Source: Methylobacterium sp. J-030 (GTDB taxonomy: Bacteria > Pseudomonadota > Alphaproteobacteria > Rhizobiales > Beijerinckiaceae). Taken from it: 64,000 bases of DNA. Position 1 is the first letter of the stretch, and each line of letters begins with the position of its first letter. The notes below the pieces were generated by a model. The model worked only from the letters and a program-made list of their open reading frames with translations. It did no database searches and was not told the origin of the DNA. Shown here piece after piece: positions 10,201 to 24,579 of the stretch. The stretch is from positions 1 through 64,000 of the forward strand of contig NZ_JAKSYM010000410.1 in the NCBI RefSeq assembly GCF_022829545.1, given 5' to 3'. The position numbers and the translations under genes were made by a program.

Positions 10201-10586
10201 ACTACGACCGGCCCGGCAACATCCGCGAGCACATCGTCAAGCTGAACAAGATCCGGCGCGAAAACCCCGCCCTCTGGGATTTTCGCAATGTCACCTTCAC
10301 GGGCGCCTTCAACGACAGCATCATCGCCTACGCCAAGGCGACGCCGGAGCGCGACAACTGCGTCTTCACCATGGTCAACCTCGACCCGAAGAACCGCCAG
10401 GAATGCACCTACGAGGTCCCGCTCTGGCTGTTCGGCCTGCCCGACGACGGCGCCGTCGAGGTCGAGGACCTGCTCCAGGGCTACACGTTCGAGCTGCGCG
10501 GCAGGACCCACCGGATCGCCCTCGATCCGGCCGAGCGATCCTGCATCATCTGGCGCCTTCGGGCGCCGCGGCGGGTTGCGGGTTGA
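7206..10586 (+). CDS. glgE: maltose-1-phosphate maltosyltransferase with an extra N-terminal GH13 domain
   Basis: The C-terminal two thirds (about residues 470-1126) is GlgE, which transfers maltose from maltose-1-phosphate to alpha-1,4-glucan. It has the N-terminal beta domain (about 475-590), then YEIFPRSQS, FTPIHPVGRTNRKGKNN, IALDFAIQCSPDHPW, RIFRVDNPHTKP (nucleophile D853) and FLAEAFTRPKMM (acid/base E882). GlgE is normally about 660-700 residues; this protein has 1126. Residues 1 to about 450 form a separate GH13-like domain with LVINHTADN, GFRCDAAYKVPPE (D199), FAAETLGC (E228) and ENHDMKRLA (D283), so its catalytic triad looks intact. Its substrate cannot be told from the sequence. ATG 7206 follows a weak GGGAG. 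It lies between malQ-treY and treS-mak, as expected for the GlgE route. Confidence 0.9.
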   Translation: MNAPTKAAATSGAEAVLPASLAPRAEGPRIYNLFPLLVGRVSDWIAELPRIASLGFDWVYLNPFHQTGGSKSLYAVADPERLDERFRDPDGTPDDEQIRRFCTAAQALGLSVMTDLVINHTADNARLATERPDLFMKEPDGSIMHPAAVDPDDPSIRTVWGDLAELDYHTPAARDELTRIWGAYVAHLQELGVAGFRCDAAYKVPPETWRILIGQAKERDAACLFAAETLGCTFEEARATAGAGFDYLFNSFAWWDLKKPWALEQYERLRVLAPSIAFPENHDMKRLAAEIGGGPEAVAAHLRTRYTLAAFFSAGVLMPIGYEWGYRRALHVVETTPRDRENETGLDISASIRAINALRAELPAANVEGAQIRISSPDSDLVALARFDTGHPASAQHSLIVLYNPTDKPVPVEAGALIARTGGMLGTFVDRTPEAEPIAFHPGSAIDLMPGELRILAASAQAVARQPTRGTPDGEGRVVIEAVSPEIDGGRSAVKRIVGESLRVEADIFSDGHEVIDAAILSRVAGNEVWREDPMVFVDNDRWAGQFPLEQNARYEFTLIAWRDAFSSWVRDTLKKRAAGVDVRLETIEGVTLVGTAAALARTRGGRDAERLAALVAALAAEETGSATQLDRILQPDASSLVRRNAERVNLTRYPVTLPVIADRLAARFSAWYEIFPRSQSMDVNRHGTFDDVIRRLPEIRELGFDVLYFTPIHPVGRTNRKGKNNTLKAEPGDVGSVYAVGSEEGGHEAVHPDLGTLQDFERLVAASHAYGMEIALDFAIQCSPDHPWIKNHPEWFEWRPDGTLKFAENPPKKYEDISNVHFYGGALPSLWIELRDILLGWCARGVRIFRVDNPHTKPIPFWEWVIGEVNGQYPDAIFLAEAFTRPKMMKKLAKAGYQQSYTYFTWRNTKQELTDYALELAGEMGEYYRPNFFANTPDINPYFLQTSGRAGFIIRGTLAATLSSVYGIYNGFELCEAAPYPGKEEYLNSEKYELKAWDYDRPGNIREHIVKLNKIRRENPALWDFRNVTFTGAFNDSIIAYAKATPERDNCVFTMVNLDPKNRQECTYEVPLWLFGLPDDGAVEVEDLLQGYTFELRGRTHRIALDPAERSCIIWRLRAPRRVAG

Positions 10587-10735
10587 GGCCGCCCGTGGCA
10601 CTCGATCATGGCAGTTGAGGCCGGCGGCGGGCATCCCCGTCACCGGCCCTGGTCCCCGCGCGGCGGCCGCCCGCCCGCGCCCCGGTTGGTTCCCCCGCCG
10701 GTCCCGTCCGATTTGACCGATGAGGCAGCGACGCG

Positions 10736-14010
<3,275 letters not shown>

Positions 14011-14014
<4 letters not shown>

Positions 14015-16296
14015 CGGCGATCGACGAGACCTTCGCAGGACGGGCCGACCCGGAAGCGGGAGCGGCGCGGCATGCGGACGTCCCGGGCTCCGGCGGCGCC
14101 GCGGCGGCCCCGAGCGTCCACCCGGACGCGATCGCGTCCCTGATGGGGGCGAGCCACGGCGATCCCTTCGCGGTGCTCGGCCCTCACCGGGTCGGGCCGC
14201 AGGCCTGGGAGGTCCGCGCCGTTCTGCCGGAAGCGCGCTCCGCCACCCTGGTGATGGACGGCCGCACCGCGCCGTTCGAGAAGCGCCACCCGGACGGGTT
14301 CTTCGTCGCCCGGGTCGAGGGCGAGCACCGGCCCCTCTACGAGATCGAGGTCGAGTCCTGGGACGGGTCGAAGCGCCGTCGCTACGATCCCTATGGCTTC
14401 GGCTCCTCGATCGAGCAGTATGACGTGGCCGCGCTCCGCGAGGTCGGCACCAACCTCGTCCAGCGGATCCTCGGCGCCCAGTCGGGCCAGCTCGACGGGA
14501 TCGACGGCTTCCGCTTCGCCGTCTGGGCGCCCAATGCCCGCAAGGTCAGCGTGGTCGGCGACTTCAACGACTGGGACGGGCGGCGCCACCCGATGCGCCT
14601 CTGGCAGGACGGCGGCATCTGGGAGCTGTTCGTCCCCGGGCTCACGGCCGGGGTGCGCTACAAGTTCGAGATCCGCGGCCCCGACGGGTCGCTGATCCCG
14701 CTCAAGGCCGACCCGGTCGCCTTCGCGGCCCAGCACCCGCCCGAGACCGCCTCGGTCACGCACGGGGCCGGCGAGTTCGACTGGCGCGATTCCGGCTGGA
14801 TGAGCACTCGCGGCGCCAAGGACCCGCGCCACGCGGCGATCTCGGTCTACGAGGTCCATCTCGGCTCCTGGGCGCGGGTGCCCGAGGAGGGCAACCGCTA
14901 CCTGACCTACCGGGAGCTGGCCTCCCGGCTGATCCCCTACGTCAAGGATATGGGCTTCACCCATATCGAGATGCTGCCGATCACCGAGTTCCCGTTCGAC
15001 GGCTCCTGGGGCTACCAGCCGGTGTCGCTGTTCGCGCCGACGAGCCGCTTCGGCAGCCCCGAGGACTTCGCCGTCTTCGTGGACGCCGCCCACGAGGCCG
15101 GCATCGGCGTGCTGCTCGACTGGGTGCCGGGCCACTTCCCGCTGGACGCCCACGGCCTCGGCCTGTTCGACGGCACGCATCTCTACGAGCACGCCGACCC
15201 GCGCCAGGGCTTCCACCAGGATTGGGGCACCTACATCTACAATTTCGGACGGACCGAGGTGGCGACCTTCCTGGCCGCCAACGCCCGGTTCTGGCTGGAG
15301 CACTACCACCTCGACGGCCTGCGCGTGGATGCCGTCGCGTCGATGCTCTACCTCGACTACTCGCGCCGCCAGGGCGAGTGGATCCCGAACCGCTACGGCG
15401 GCAACGAGAACCTCGACGCCATCGACTTCCTGCGCAAGACCAACGAGGCGACCTACAGCCACGCCCCGGGCACGATCACGGTGGCGGAGGAATCGACCTC
15501 CTGGCCGGGCGTCTCGCACCCGACCTATACGGGCGGGCTGGGCTTCGGCTTCAAGTGGAACATGGGCTGGATGCACGACACCCTGCATTTCATGCAGGAG
15601 AATCCGATCCACCGCCGCTACCACCACCACAACCTGACCTTCGGACTGCTCTACGCCTTCTCAGAGAATTTCATCCTGCCGCTGTCCCACGACGAGGTGG
15701 TGCACGGGAAGGGCTCGCTGCTCGGCAAGATGCCGGGCGACCGCTGGCAGAAATTCGCGAATCTCCGGGCCTATTACGGCTTCATGTGGGGGCATCCCGG
15801 CAAGAAGCTGCTGTTCATGGGCGGTGAGTTCGGCCAGGAGCGGGAGTGGAACCACGACCACAGCCTGGACTGGCACCACTTGGAGGATCCCCTGCACAAG
15901 GGCGTCCAGAGCGTGGTGCGGGACCTGAACCATCTCTACGTCTCGACGCCGGCGCTCTACAGCCGCGACGTGGAGCATACCGGCTTCCAGTGGCTGGTGG
16001 CGGACGATCAGGACAACAGCGTGATCGCCTGGGCGCGCAAGGGGGCTAAACCCGGCGAGGTCGCGATCGTGGTGTCGAACTTCACGCCGGTGCCGCGGGA
16101 GAGCTACCGGATCGGCGTGCCGCAGAAGGGCTTCTACCGCGAGGCGTTCAACTCGGATGCCGGTGTGTACGGCGGCTCGAACCTGGGCAATGCGGGTGGG
16201 AGCCACACCGACGATCAGGCGAGCCACGGCCAGGGACAGAGCCTGTCGCTCACCCTGCCGCCGCTGGCGACGATGATCTTCCTGCTGGAGGGGTGA
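14011..16296 (+). CDS. glgB: 1,4-alpha-glucan branching enzyme
   Basis: GlgB introduces alpha-1,6 branches into glycogen. The 761-residue protein has the N1 and N2 beta domains (MGASHGDPFAVLGPH; FAVWAPNARKVSVVGDFNDWDG), then the GH13 barrel with EVHLGSW, LDGLRVDAVASMLYLDYSR (nucleophile D440) and TVAEESTSWPGV (E493). The D-to-E spacing of 53 equals that of the E. coli enzyme (D405/E458). SHDEVVHGKGSL and GHPGKKLLFMGGEFGQ are also present. ATG 14011 overlaps the treS-mak stop by four bases. A G+C hairpin follows the stop. It branches glucan made both by GlgE and by GlgA, which converges from the other side. Confidence 0.95.
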
Positions 16297-16316
16297 GGGC
16301 GGTTCAGCGCGCCGGT

Positions 16317-16345
16317 CTCCCTCCCCCCTCTGCGGGGGAGGGTGG
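16317..16345. terminator. G+C-rich hairpin after glgB
   Basis: CTCCCTCCCCCC pairs with GGGGGAGGGTGG, 20 bases after the glgB stop. It is the third member of the palindrome family at 141 and 7049. Together with the larger inverted repeat at 16521-16644 it occupies the gap between the convergent glgB and glgA genes. A perfect 14-bp palindrome (GCCTTCATGAAGGC) lies at 16413-16426. Confidence 0.5.
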
Positions 16346-16520
16346 CCCAATGGGCGCCCTCTGCGTCAGCAGGGGTCGGGAGAGAGGAACCCGGTTTCAG
16401 AAAGGGGCGCTAGCCTTCATGAAGGCCGGCGCCTCAAACCTTTGAAGGTGTTTGGCCGAGCTGACGGCGTGAGGTTGGCATACCCCAACGGCATGGCGCA
16501 CCCCTTTCCCGGGCAGGTGG

Positions 16521-16644
16521 AGCGACAGCGGATCCCGATCCGGGATCCAGCACACAAAGCGCCGCGAAAGCGGCTCGGGTTGATTCCGGTAGACGCTGCG
16601 CGGAGTCCTGCGCTGGATCCCGGGTCGCATTCCGCTGTCGCTGC
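16521..16644. repeat. long imperfect inverted repeat between glgB and glgA
   Basis: The left arm (16521-16551, with GCGACAGCGGA and CCGGGATCCAGC) is nearly the reverse complement of the right arm (16610-16644, GCTGGATCCCGGG and TCCGCTGTCGC). The arms are about 31-34 bp and the loop about 60 bp. It lies between two convergent genes, so it could end transcription in both directions. Its size and dyad form also fit a miniature repeat element. It has no coding content. Confidence 0.6.
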
Positions 16645-16675
16645 ATGCGCCCAGGAAAAGGCCGTGGCGAAATCC

Positions 16676-18214
16676 CTACGCCGCCCGCCAGCGGAGCGCG
16701 ATGCTGTTGCCGATCGCCCGGCCATACATCGCGGCGTAGTTGTCGGCGGCCTGGTCCCAGCCGAAGCGGGCCGCCATCGCCCGCCGCCGCATGGCGTTGA
16801 GGCGCTTCTTCTGGCCGAACGCCTCCAGCGCCCGCCGCACCGCCATCCCGAAGGAGGAGGCGGACGGCTCCGCGAAGGTAAAGCCCGTCACCCCGTCCTC
16901 GACCGTGTCGGCCAGCCCCCCGGTGCGGCGCACGATCGGCAGGGAGCCGAAGCGCTGGGCGTACATCTGGGCGAGGCCACAGGGCTCGAAGCGCGAGGGC
17001 ATCAGCAGGAAGTCGCTGCCCGCGAACATCCGCCGGGCCTGCGCCTCCTCGAAGCCGACATGCACGCCGACCGCGTCCGGGTGGCGCCGGGCGAGGCCGT
17101 GGAGGGCCTGCTCGAACCGGCCCTCGCCCTGGCCGATCACCACCAACTGCCCGCCCCCGGCCACGATGGTCTCGGCGGCCTGGAGGCTGAGGTCGATGCC
17201 CTTCTGGTGTACGAGGCGCGAGACGATCGCGAAGAGCGGCCCGCGGGAGACCGCAAGGCCGAATTGCCGACGCACCGCCTCGGCATTGGCGCGCTTGCCT
17301 TTCCAGTCGTCGACCTCGAATCGCGTGGCGAGGTGCGGATCGGTGCTCGGGTCCCAGGTCTCGTCGATGCCGTTGAGAATGCCGGCGAGGCGACCCTGGG
17401 CGGCGCGGGTGCGCAGCAGCCCGTCCAGGCCGCAGCCCATCTCGGGGGTCTGGATCTCCTTCGCGTAGGTCTCGCTCACCGTGGTGACCTGCGAGGCGTA
17501 GTAGATCCCGGCCTTCAGGAAGGAGAGCTGCCCGTAGAACTCCGCACCGTCCACCTGGAAGGCGGAATCCGGCACGCCGAGCCGCGGCAGGGCGTCCCGG
17601 GGGAACAGGCCCTGATAGGCGAGGTTGTGGATCGTCAGCACGCTCGGCACCCGCCGGCCGCGCCAGGCGCAGTAAGCGGGGGCGAGCGCCGCCTGCCAGT
17701 CGTTGAGGTGCAGGAGGTCGGCCGCCCAGTCGGGATCGGCCCCGGCGGCGAGTTCGGCCGCCGCGAGGCTGAGGCGGGCGAAGCGCAGGTCGTTGTCGCC
17801 GAAATCCCCGTGCTGGTCGCCGTAGGGCGTGCCGTCGCGCTCGTAGAGATCGGGGCTGAGGAGAACGTAGATGCGCAGGCCGTCGGCGGCCTCGACGAGG
17901 CCGAGGTCGCAGGGCGGCACGCCCGCGAAACCGTCGAGGCGCGCCACCACCGTGATCTCCGGGAAGGCGGCGCGAACCTGCCGGTAGCCGGGGATCAGCA
18001 CGCGGATGTCGTAATGCGCCACCAGAGCCCGGGGCAGGGCAGCCGAGACTTCGCCGAGGCCGCCGGTCTTCACGAAATCGGCCATCTCGGGGGTGGCGTA
18101 GAGGATGCGGCGCCGCAGCGAGGCCGGTCGGGCAGCCTGGGTGATGGGCGGGGCCGCGTCGTCCGCGCCGGACGACCAGTCCCCGAAGGACCCACCACGG
18201 CGCGCATCGAGCAT
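16676..18214 (-). CDS. glgA: glycogen synthase (ADP-glucose, GT5)
   Basis: GlgA elongates alpha-1,4-glucan from ADP-glucose. The N-terminal signature ILYATPEMADFVKTGGLGEV holds the K-T-G-G-L ADP-glucose-binding motif. The C-terminal GT-B half has AIVSRLVHQKGIDL, MPSRFEPCGLAQMYAQRFG and VRRTGGLADTV. ATG 18214 is preferred because AGGA lies about nine bases upstream, giving 512 residues with a roughly 37-residue extension before the catalytic core. A GTG at 18292 would add 26 more. E. coli GlgA has 477 residues. The gene converges on glgB and lies downstream of the alpha-glucosidase on the same strand, separated by 255 bp. No glgC (ADP-glucose pyrophosphorylase) is in the window. Confidence 0.93.
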   Translation of the reverse strand: MLDARRGGSFGDWSSGADDAAPPITQAARPASLRRRILYATPEMADFVKTGGLGEVSAALPRALVAHYDIRVLIPGYRQVRAAFPEITVVARLDGFAGVPPCDLGLVEAADGLRIYVLLSPDLYERDGTPYGDQHGDFGDNDLRFARLSLAAAELAAGADPDWAADLLHLNDWQAALAPAYCAWRGRRVPSVLTIHNLAYQGLFPRDALPRLGVPDSAFQVDGAEFYGQLSFLKAGIYYASQVTTVSETYAKEIQTPEMGCGLDGLLRTRAAQGRLAGILNGIDETWDPSTDPHLATRFEVDDWKGKRANAEAVRRQFGLAVSRGPLFAIVSRLVHQKGIDLSLQAAETIVAGGGQLVVIGQGEGRFEQALHGLARRHPDAVGVHVGFEEAQARRMFAGSDFLLMPSRFEPCGLAQMYAQRFGSLPIVRRTGGLADTVEDGVTGFTFAEPSASSFGMAVRRALEAFGQKKRLNAMRRRAMAARFGWDQAADNYAAMYGRAIGNSIALRWRAA

Positions 18215-18469
18215 CGGCAAAGATCCTGGCCGGGTGGGATGCCCCGGTCTGGCAGACGATCGGGCAGACACGGCTGTCGCGATCTCAACCACGGTTAATG
18301 CTCCTCCGCCGCGCCGGTTCCGTTGCGACGCACAAAATAGGCCATCCGCAGCGTTAAGCTTCGGTTACGCCATAGTGCAACGCCGCAAGAGTCGCACCCG
18401 AAACAAGAGTCGCACCCAAAACGAGTTTTTCGGCCGACCGGACGCTTCTATTCGCGCTGCGGCGGGCGT

Positions 18470-20053
18470 TCAGGCCTGCCGCAGGATCACGCCCTCGGCC
18501 GGGTCGAGGGCGAGTCTCGCGCGGATCGCGTCGCCCGCACGGCCCGCGCGCGTCGAGAGCAGCACCGTCCAGCCGCCCTCCGGCAGCGGCAGGCTCTGCG
18601 GCGCTGCACCGAAGTTCAGCACCACGCGCACGATCTCATCACCGGCGAAGCGCTCGTAGGCAAAGACCTCTGCGGCCCCGAGGGGCACGCCGCGATACTC
18701 GCCGACCGCGAGCGCCGCGTGGTCGCGGCGGAGAGCCAGCAGCCGCCGGTGCAGGGTGAGCATCGAGGCCGGGTCGGAGCGCTGGCCCTCGACGTTGCGG
18801 GTCGGCCAGTCCTCCGAGAGCGGCAGCCAGGGCTCGGTGGTGGAGAAGCCCGCGTTCGGGCTCTCGTCCCACTGCATCGGCGTGCGCTCCGGGTCGCGGC
18901 CGTGCCCGGGCTCGTTGCGCTCCCAGGGATCCTGCGCGCGGCCCGGCGGGATCGGTATGGGACCGAGCCCGATCTCGTCGCCGTAATAGAGAGTCGGCGT
19001 GCCCCGCAGGGTCAGGAGCAGCATCGCGGCGACGCGGGCCTGGGCCTCGCCCACCCGGGCGGCGATGCGCGGCTGGTCGTGGTTGCCCAGCACCCAGTTC
19101 GGCCAGCCGCCCGGGGGCAGGGCCGCCTCGTAGCGCGAAACGAGCTCGGACACCGCCTCGGCCCGCCACGGGGTCTGGATCAGCTGGAAGTTGAACGGCA
19201 GGTCGGCGCCCGAGAGGTCCGGCCCGTAATAGGCGACCAGCCGCTCCACCGGCAGGTAGATCTCGCCGATCAGCACCCGCTCGCCGTAGGCGCGCAGGAC
19301 ATCCCGCATGCCGGCGATCACGTCAAAGATCTCCGGCCGGTCGGCGGAGTAGACCTGCTGGAAGCGGGTGATCTCCGGCGCGCCCGGGGCGTAGTCGGGG
19401 TTGACCGGGTTGTCGCGGAATCCGGCATCCTTCATCAGGTGCCAGATCACGTCGACCCGGAACCCGTCGACCCCGCGCTCCAGCCAGAAGCGGAGCACGG
19501 CGTGCATGGCCTCCCGCACCGCGGGGTTGCGCCAGTTCAGGTCCGGCTGCTCGCGCAGGAAGGCGTGGTAGTAGTACTGGCCGGTGGCCGCATCGAGGGT
19601 CCAGGCCGGGCCGCCGAAATTCGACACCCAGTTGTTGGGCGGGCCGCCATCGGGTCCGGGATCGCGCCAGATGTACCAGTCCCGCTTCGGGCTCGCGCGC
19701 GACGACCGGCTCTCGGCGAACCAGGGGTGGGCGATCGACGAGTGGTTGGGCACGAAATCGAGGATCACCTTCAGCTTGCGGCGGTGGGCCTCGGCGATCA
19801 GCGCGTCGAACTGCGCGAGCGTGCCGAACAGCGGGTCGATGCCGCAATAATCGGCCACGTCGTAGCCGAAATCCGCCATGGGGGAGGGGTAGATCGGCGA
19901 GATCCACACCGCGTCGACCCCGAGCCAGGCGAGGTAATCGAGCCGCGCCGTGATGCCCGGCAGGTCGCCGACCCCATCGCCGTTCGTGTCCTGAAAGGAG
20001 CGCGGATAGACCTGATAGACGGTCCCGCGCTTCCACCAGACGGTGTCGTTCAT
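18470..20053 (-). CDS. GH13 alpha-glucosidase (oligo-1,6-glucosidase/maltase family)
   Basis: This 527-residue GH13 enzyme should hydrolyse terminal alpha-glucosidic bonds in short malto- or isomalto-oligosaccharides. It opens with WWKRGTVYQVYPRSFQDTNG and has WISPIYPSPMADFGYDVADY, DFVPNHSS, DGFRVDVIWHLMKD (nucleophile D201), VLIGEIYLPVERLV (E264) and VLGNHDQPRIAAR. It lacks a signal peptide, so it is cytoplasmic. ATG 20053 follows a GAGGGG box. It is divergent from glgP and lies upstream of glgA on the same strand. It probably trims oligosaccharides from glycogen or trehalose turnover. The exact bond specificity is not readable by eye; an amylosucrase or trehalose hydrolase is less likely from the motifs. 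Confidence 0.88.
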   Translation of the reverse strand: MNDTVWWKRGTVYQVYPRSFQDTNGDGVGDLPGITARLDYLAWLGVDAVWISPIYPSPMADFGYDVADYCGIDPLFGTLAQFDALIAEAHRRKLKVILDFVPNHSSIAHPWFAESRSSRASPKRDWYIWRDPGPDGGPPNNWVSNFGGPAWTLDAATGQYYYHAFLREQPDLNWRNPAVREAMHAVLRFWLERGVDGFRVDVIWHLMKDAGFRDNPVNPDYAPGAPEITRFQQVYSADRPEIFDVIAGMRDVLRAYGERVLIGEIYLPVERLVAYYGPDLSGADLPFNFQLIQTPWRAEAVSELVSRYEAALPPGGWPNWVLGNHDQPRIAARVGEAQARVAAMLLLTLRGTPTLYYGDEIGLGPIPIPPGRAQDPWERNEPGHGRDPERTPMQWDESPNAGFSTTEPWLPLSEDWPTRNVEGQRSDPASMLTLHRRLLALRRDHAALAVGEYRGVPLGAAEVFAYERFAGDEIVRVVLNFGAAPQSLPLPEGGWTVLLSTRAGRAGDAIRARLALDPAEGVILRQA

Positions 20054-20355
20054 GCTGCGCCCCTCGCGTTGCCGGCACGGATCTAGGGGGGCCCGTCCAC
20101 GGGCGACCGGCGATGCGGACTACCTATCCGGCAGGTGTGACTGGAATGTCACGATGACCTGTCATATGCTGGGCGCCGTGCCCGTGCGCTCTATCGGGGC
20201 AGCGCTGCCACGACTTCGCCGGAAGCGTCCCGCACAGTCGGACGCTTCGGGGCCGGATTGCCCGCCCGTTCATGAGGCGGAAATCCACACAAGAGATAAT
20301 CGGCCCACGATTTCCCCGGCAACGATCCGGGACGCAGACTTTGGGGGACCCGCAC
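20054..20355. promoter_or_regulatory. divergent promoter region, alpha-glucosidase / glgP
   Basis: About 300 bp separate two divergent genes. A perfect 9-bp inverted repeat, GAAGCGTCC (20222-20230) and GGACGCTTC (20240-20248), is a candidate operator or hairpin. A run GGGGGA at 20343-20348 is the likely ribosome-binding site of glgP at GTG 20356. The ATG at 20272 is in frame with glgP but has no such site. I could not assign a -10/-35 pair with confidence. Confidence 0.45.
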
Positions 20356-22893
<2,538 letters not shown>

Positions 22894-22966
22894 CCGGCGC
22901 AACCTCGGATCCGGCGGCGCCTGGACGGGCAGTTACCGGCCCGGCGGGCGCTATTGCCTAATAATG

Positions 22967-22982
22967 TGGCACACGACTTGCG
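22967..22982 (+). promoter_or_regulatory. sigma-54 (RpoN) promoter of urtA
   Basis: TGGCAC, five bases, then TTGC (22967-22972 and 22978-22981) matches the sigma-54 consensus, with GG and GC separated by exactly ten bases. It lies about 43 bases upstream of the urtA ATG. This promoter class needs an NtrC-type activator, so nitrogen limitation should induce the urea transporter. I did not find a convincing NtrC dyad between glgP and this site. Confidence 0.8.
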
Positions 22983-23024
22983 AGCCCTCGGGCCGTCTCA
23001 ACGAAGACGACGAAGGGCACCGCC

Positions 23025-24320
23025 GTGAAAGCATTTGGAACGTGGGCGTCAGCCGCCGCGCTGGCCACCGGGCTCGCGCTGAGCACGCTTGGGGCGGGCG
23101 CCGCCCGGGCGCAGGAGACCATCAAGGTCGGCATCCTGCACTCGCTGTCGGGCACGATGGCGATCTCGGAGACCACCCTCAAGGACGTGATGCTGATGCT
23201 GATCGCCGAGCAGAACGCCAAGGGCGGCGTGCTCGGCAAGAAGTTGGAGCCGGTGGTGGTCGATCCGGCCTCGAACTGGCCGCTCTTCGCCGAGAAGGCC
23301 CGCGAGCTGATCAGCAAGGACAAGGTCGCGGCCGTGTTCGGCTGCTGGACCAGCGTCTCGCGCAAGTCGGTGCTGCCGGTGTTCAAGGAACTCGACAACA
23401 TCCTGTTCTACCCCGTCCAGTACGAGGGCGAGGAGAGCGAGCGGAACGTGTTCTACACCGGCGCCGCCCCGAACCAGCAGGCGATCCCGGCGGTCGACTA
23501 CCTGATGTCGGAGGATGGCGGCGGGGCCAAGCGCTGGGTGCTGGAGGGGACCGACTACGTCTACCCGCGTACCACCAACAAGATCCTCGAAGCCTACCTG
23601 AAGTCCAAGGGGGTGAAGGATGAGGACATCCTGATCAACTACACGCCGTTCGGCTTCTCGGACTGGCAGACCGAGGTGTCGAAGATCAAGGCGTTCGGCT
23701 CGGCCGGCAAGAAGACCGCCGTGGTCTCGACCATCAACGGCGACGCCAACGTGCCGTTCTACAAGGAACTCGGCAACCAGGGCATCAAGGCCACCGACAT
23801 CCCGGTGGTGGCCTTCTCGGTGGGCGAGGAGGAACTTGCCGGCATCGACGCCAAGCCGCTGGTCGGCCACCTCGCCGCCTGGAACTACTTCGAGTCGATC
23901 AAGACGCCGGAGAACGAAGAGTTCATCAAGAAGTGGCAGGCGTTCCGGAAGAACCCGAAGGCCGTCACCAACGACCCGATGGAGGCCAGCTATATCGGCT
24001 TCAACATGTGGGTGAAGGCGGTCGAGAAGGCCGGCACCACCGACCCCGACAAGGTGATCGCGGCGCTGCCGGGCATCGAGCAGAAGAACCTCACCGGCGG
24101 CACCGCCACCATGCTGCCGAACCACCACATCACCAAGCCGGTCTTCATCGGCGAGATCGAGGCGAACGACCAGTTCGACGTGGTCTGGAAGACCGACAAG
24201 CTGATCCCCGGCGAGGCGTGGTCGAAGCAGCTTGAGGGCTCGAAGGACCTCGAGGCCGACTGGGTCAAGCTCAAGTGCGGCAACTACAACACCAAGACCA
24301 AGACCTGCGGCGGCGCGTAA
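23025..24320 (+). CDS. urtA: urea ABC transporter, periplasmic urea-binding protein
   Basis: UrtA captures urea (or short amides) and hands it to the UrtBC permease. A Sec signal peptide covers about residues 1-29 and ends at GAARAQ. The mature protein follows the Leu/Ile/Val-binding fold and carries UrtA-typical segments: KVGILHSLSGTMAISE, VFGCWTSVSRKSVLPVF, FYPVQYEGEESERNVFYTG, EGTDYVYPRTTNKI and NGDANVPFYKEL. 431 residues is the usual length. It is preceded by a sigma-54 promoter and followed by urtB after 259 bp of palindromic repeat. That repeat may hold UrtA mRNA at a higher level than the rest of the operon. Confidence 0.95.
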   Translation: MKAFGTWASAAALATGLALSTLGAGAARAQETIKVGILHSLSGTMAISETTLKDVMLMLIAEQNAKGGVLGKKLEPVVVDPASNWPLFAEKARELISKDKVAAVFGCWTSVSRKSVLPVFKELDNILFYPVQYEGEESERNVFYTGAAPNQQAIPAVDYLMSEDGGGAKRWVLEGTDYVYPRTTNKILEAYLKSKGVKDEDILINYTPFGFSDWQTEVSKIKAFGSAGKKTAVVSTINGDANVPFYKELGNQGIKATDIPVVAFSVGEEELAGIDAKPLVGHLAAWNYFESIKTPENEEFIKKWQAFRKNPKAVTNDPMEASYIGFNMWVKAVEKAGTTDPDKVIAALPGIEQKNLTGGTATMLPNHHITKPVFIGEIEANDQFDVVWKTDKLIPGEAWSKQLEGSKDLEADWVKLKCGNYNTKTKTCGGA

Positions 24321-24330
24321 GCCCAGCACT

Positions 24331-24523
24331 CCCTCTCCCCGCACGCGGGGAGAGGGCTCCGGCGACCGCGTCGTCGCCGGAGCGAGGCGGCAGCCGAAGG
24401 TGAGGGGGCTTCGACGGACGAGACTTCTCCGGAGCTGCCCCCTCACCGCCGCTCCGGCTTCGCCTCCGCTTCCCGCTTGGACGACAGGGTCCAAGACGGC
24501 CTCTCCCCGCACGCGGGGAGAGG
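24331..24523. repeat. composite palindromic element between urtA and urtB
   Basis: Two near-identical short palindromes, CTCTCCCCGCACGCGGGGAGAG at their core, stand at 24331-24356 and 24500-24523. Between them the sequence folds on itself again: a GGCGACC...GTCGCC hairpin, and a GGTGAGGGGGC / GCCCCCTCACC pair around 24399-24456. The whole unit looks like a BIME-type extragenic palindrome. It can form strong RNA structure inside the operon. A weaker relative lies at 29046-29073. Confidence 0.65.
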
Positions 24524-24579
24524 GGATACGCGCCTCACACGTGTCGGGCGCATCGCTTTCGGCTTGCAGAACGGCCCCG

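Noticed and set aside
7173-10643. Minus-strand ORF of 1156 codons opposite glgE, and a similar one at 10640-13558 opposite treS-mak
   Set aside because: Same artefact of high-GC coding sequence; no recognisable domain and no ribosome-binding site.
22894-22966. NtrC-binding dyad upstream of the urtA sigma-54 promoter
   Set aside because: No pair resembling TGCAC-N-GTGCA could be found in the short gap; the site may lie inside glgP or be too degenerate to see.
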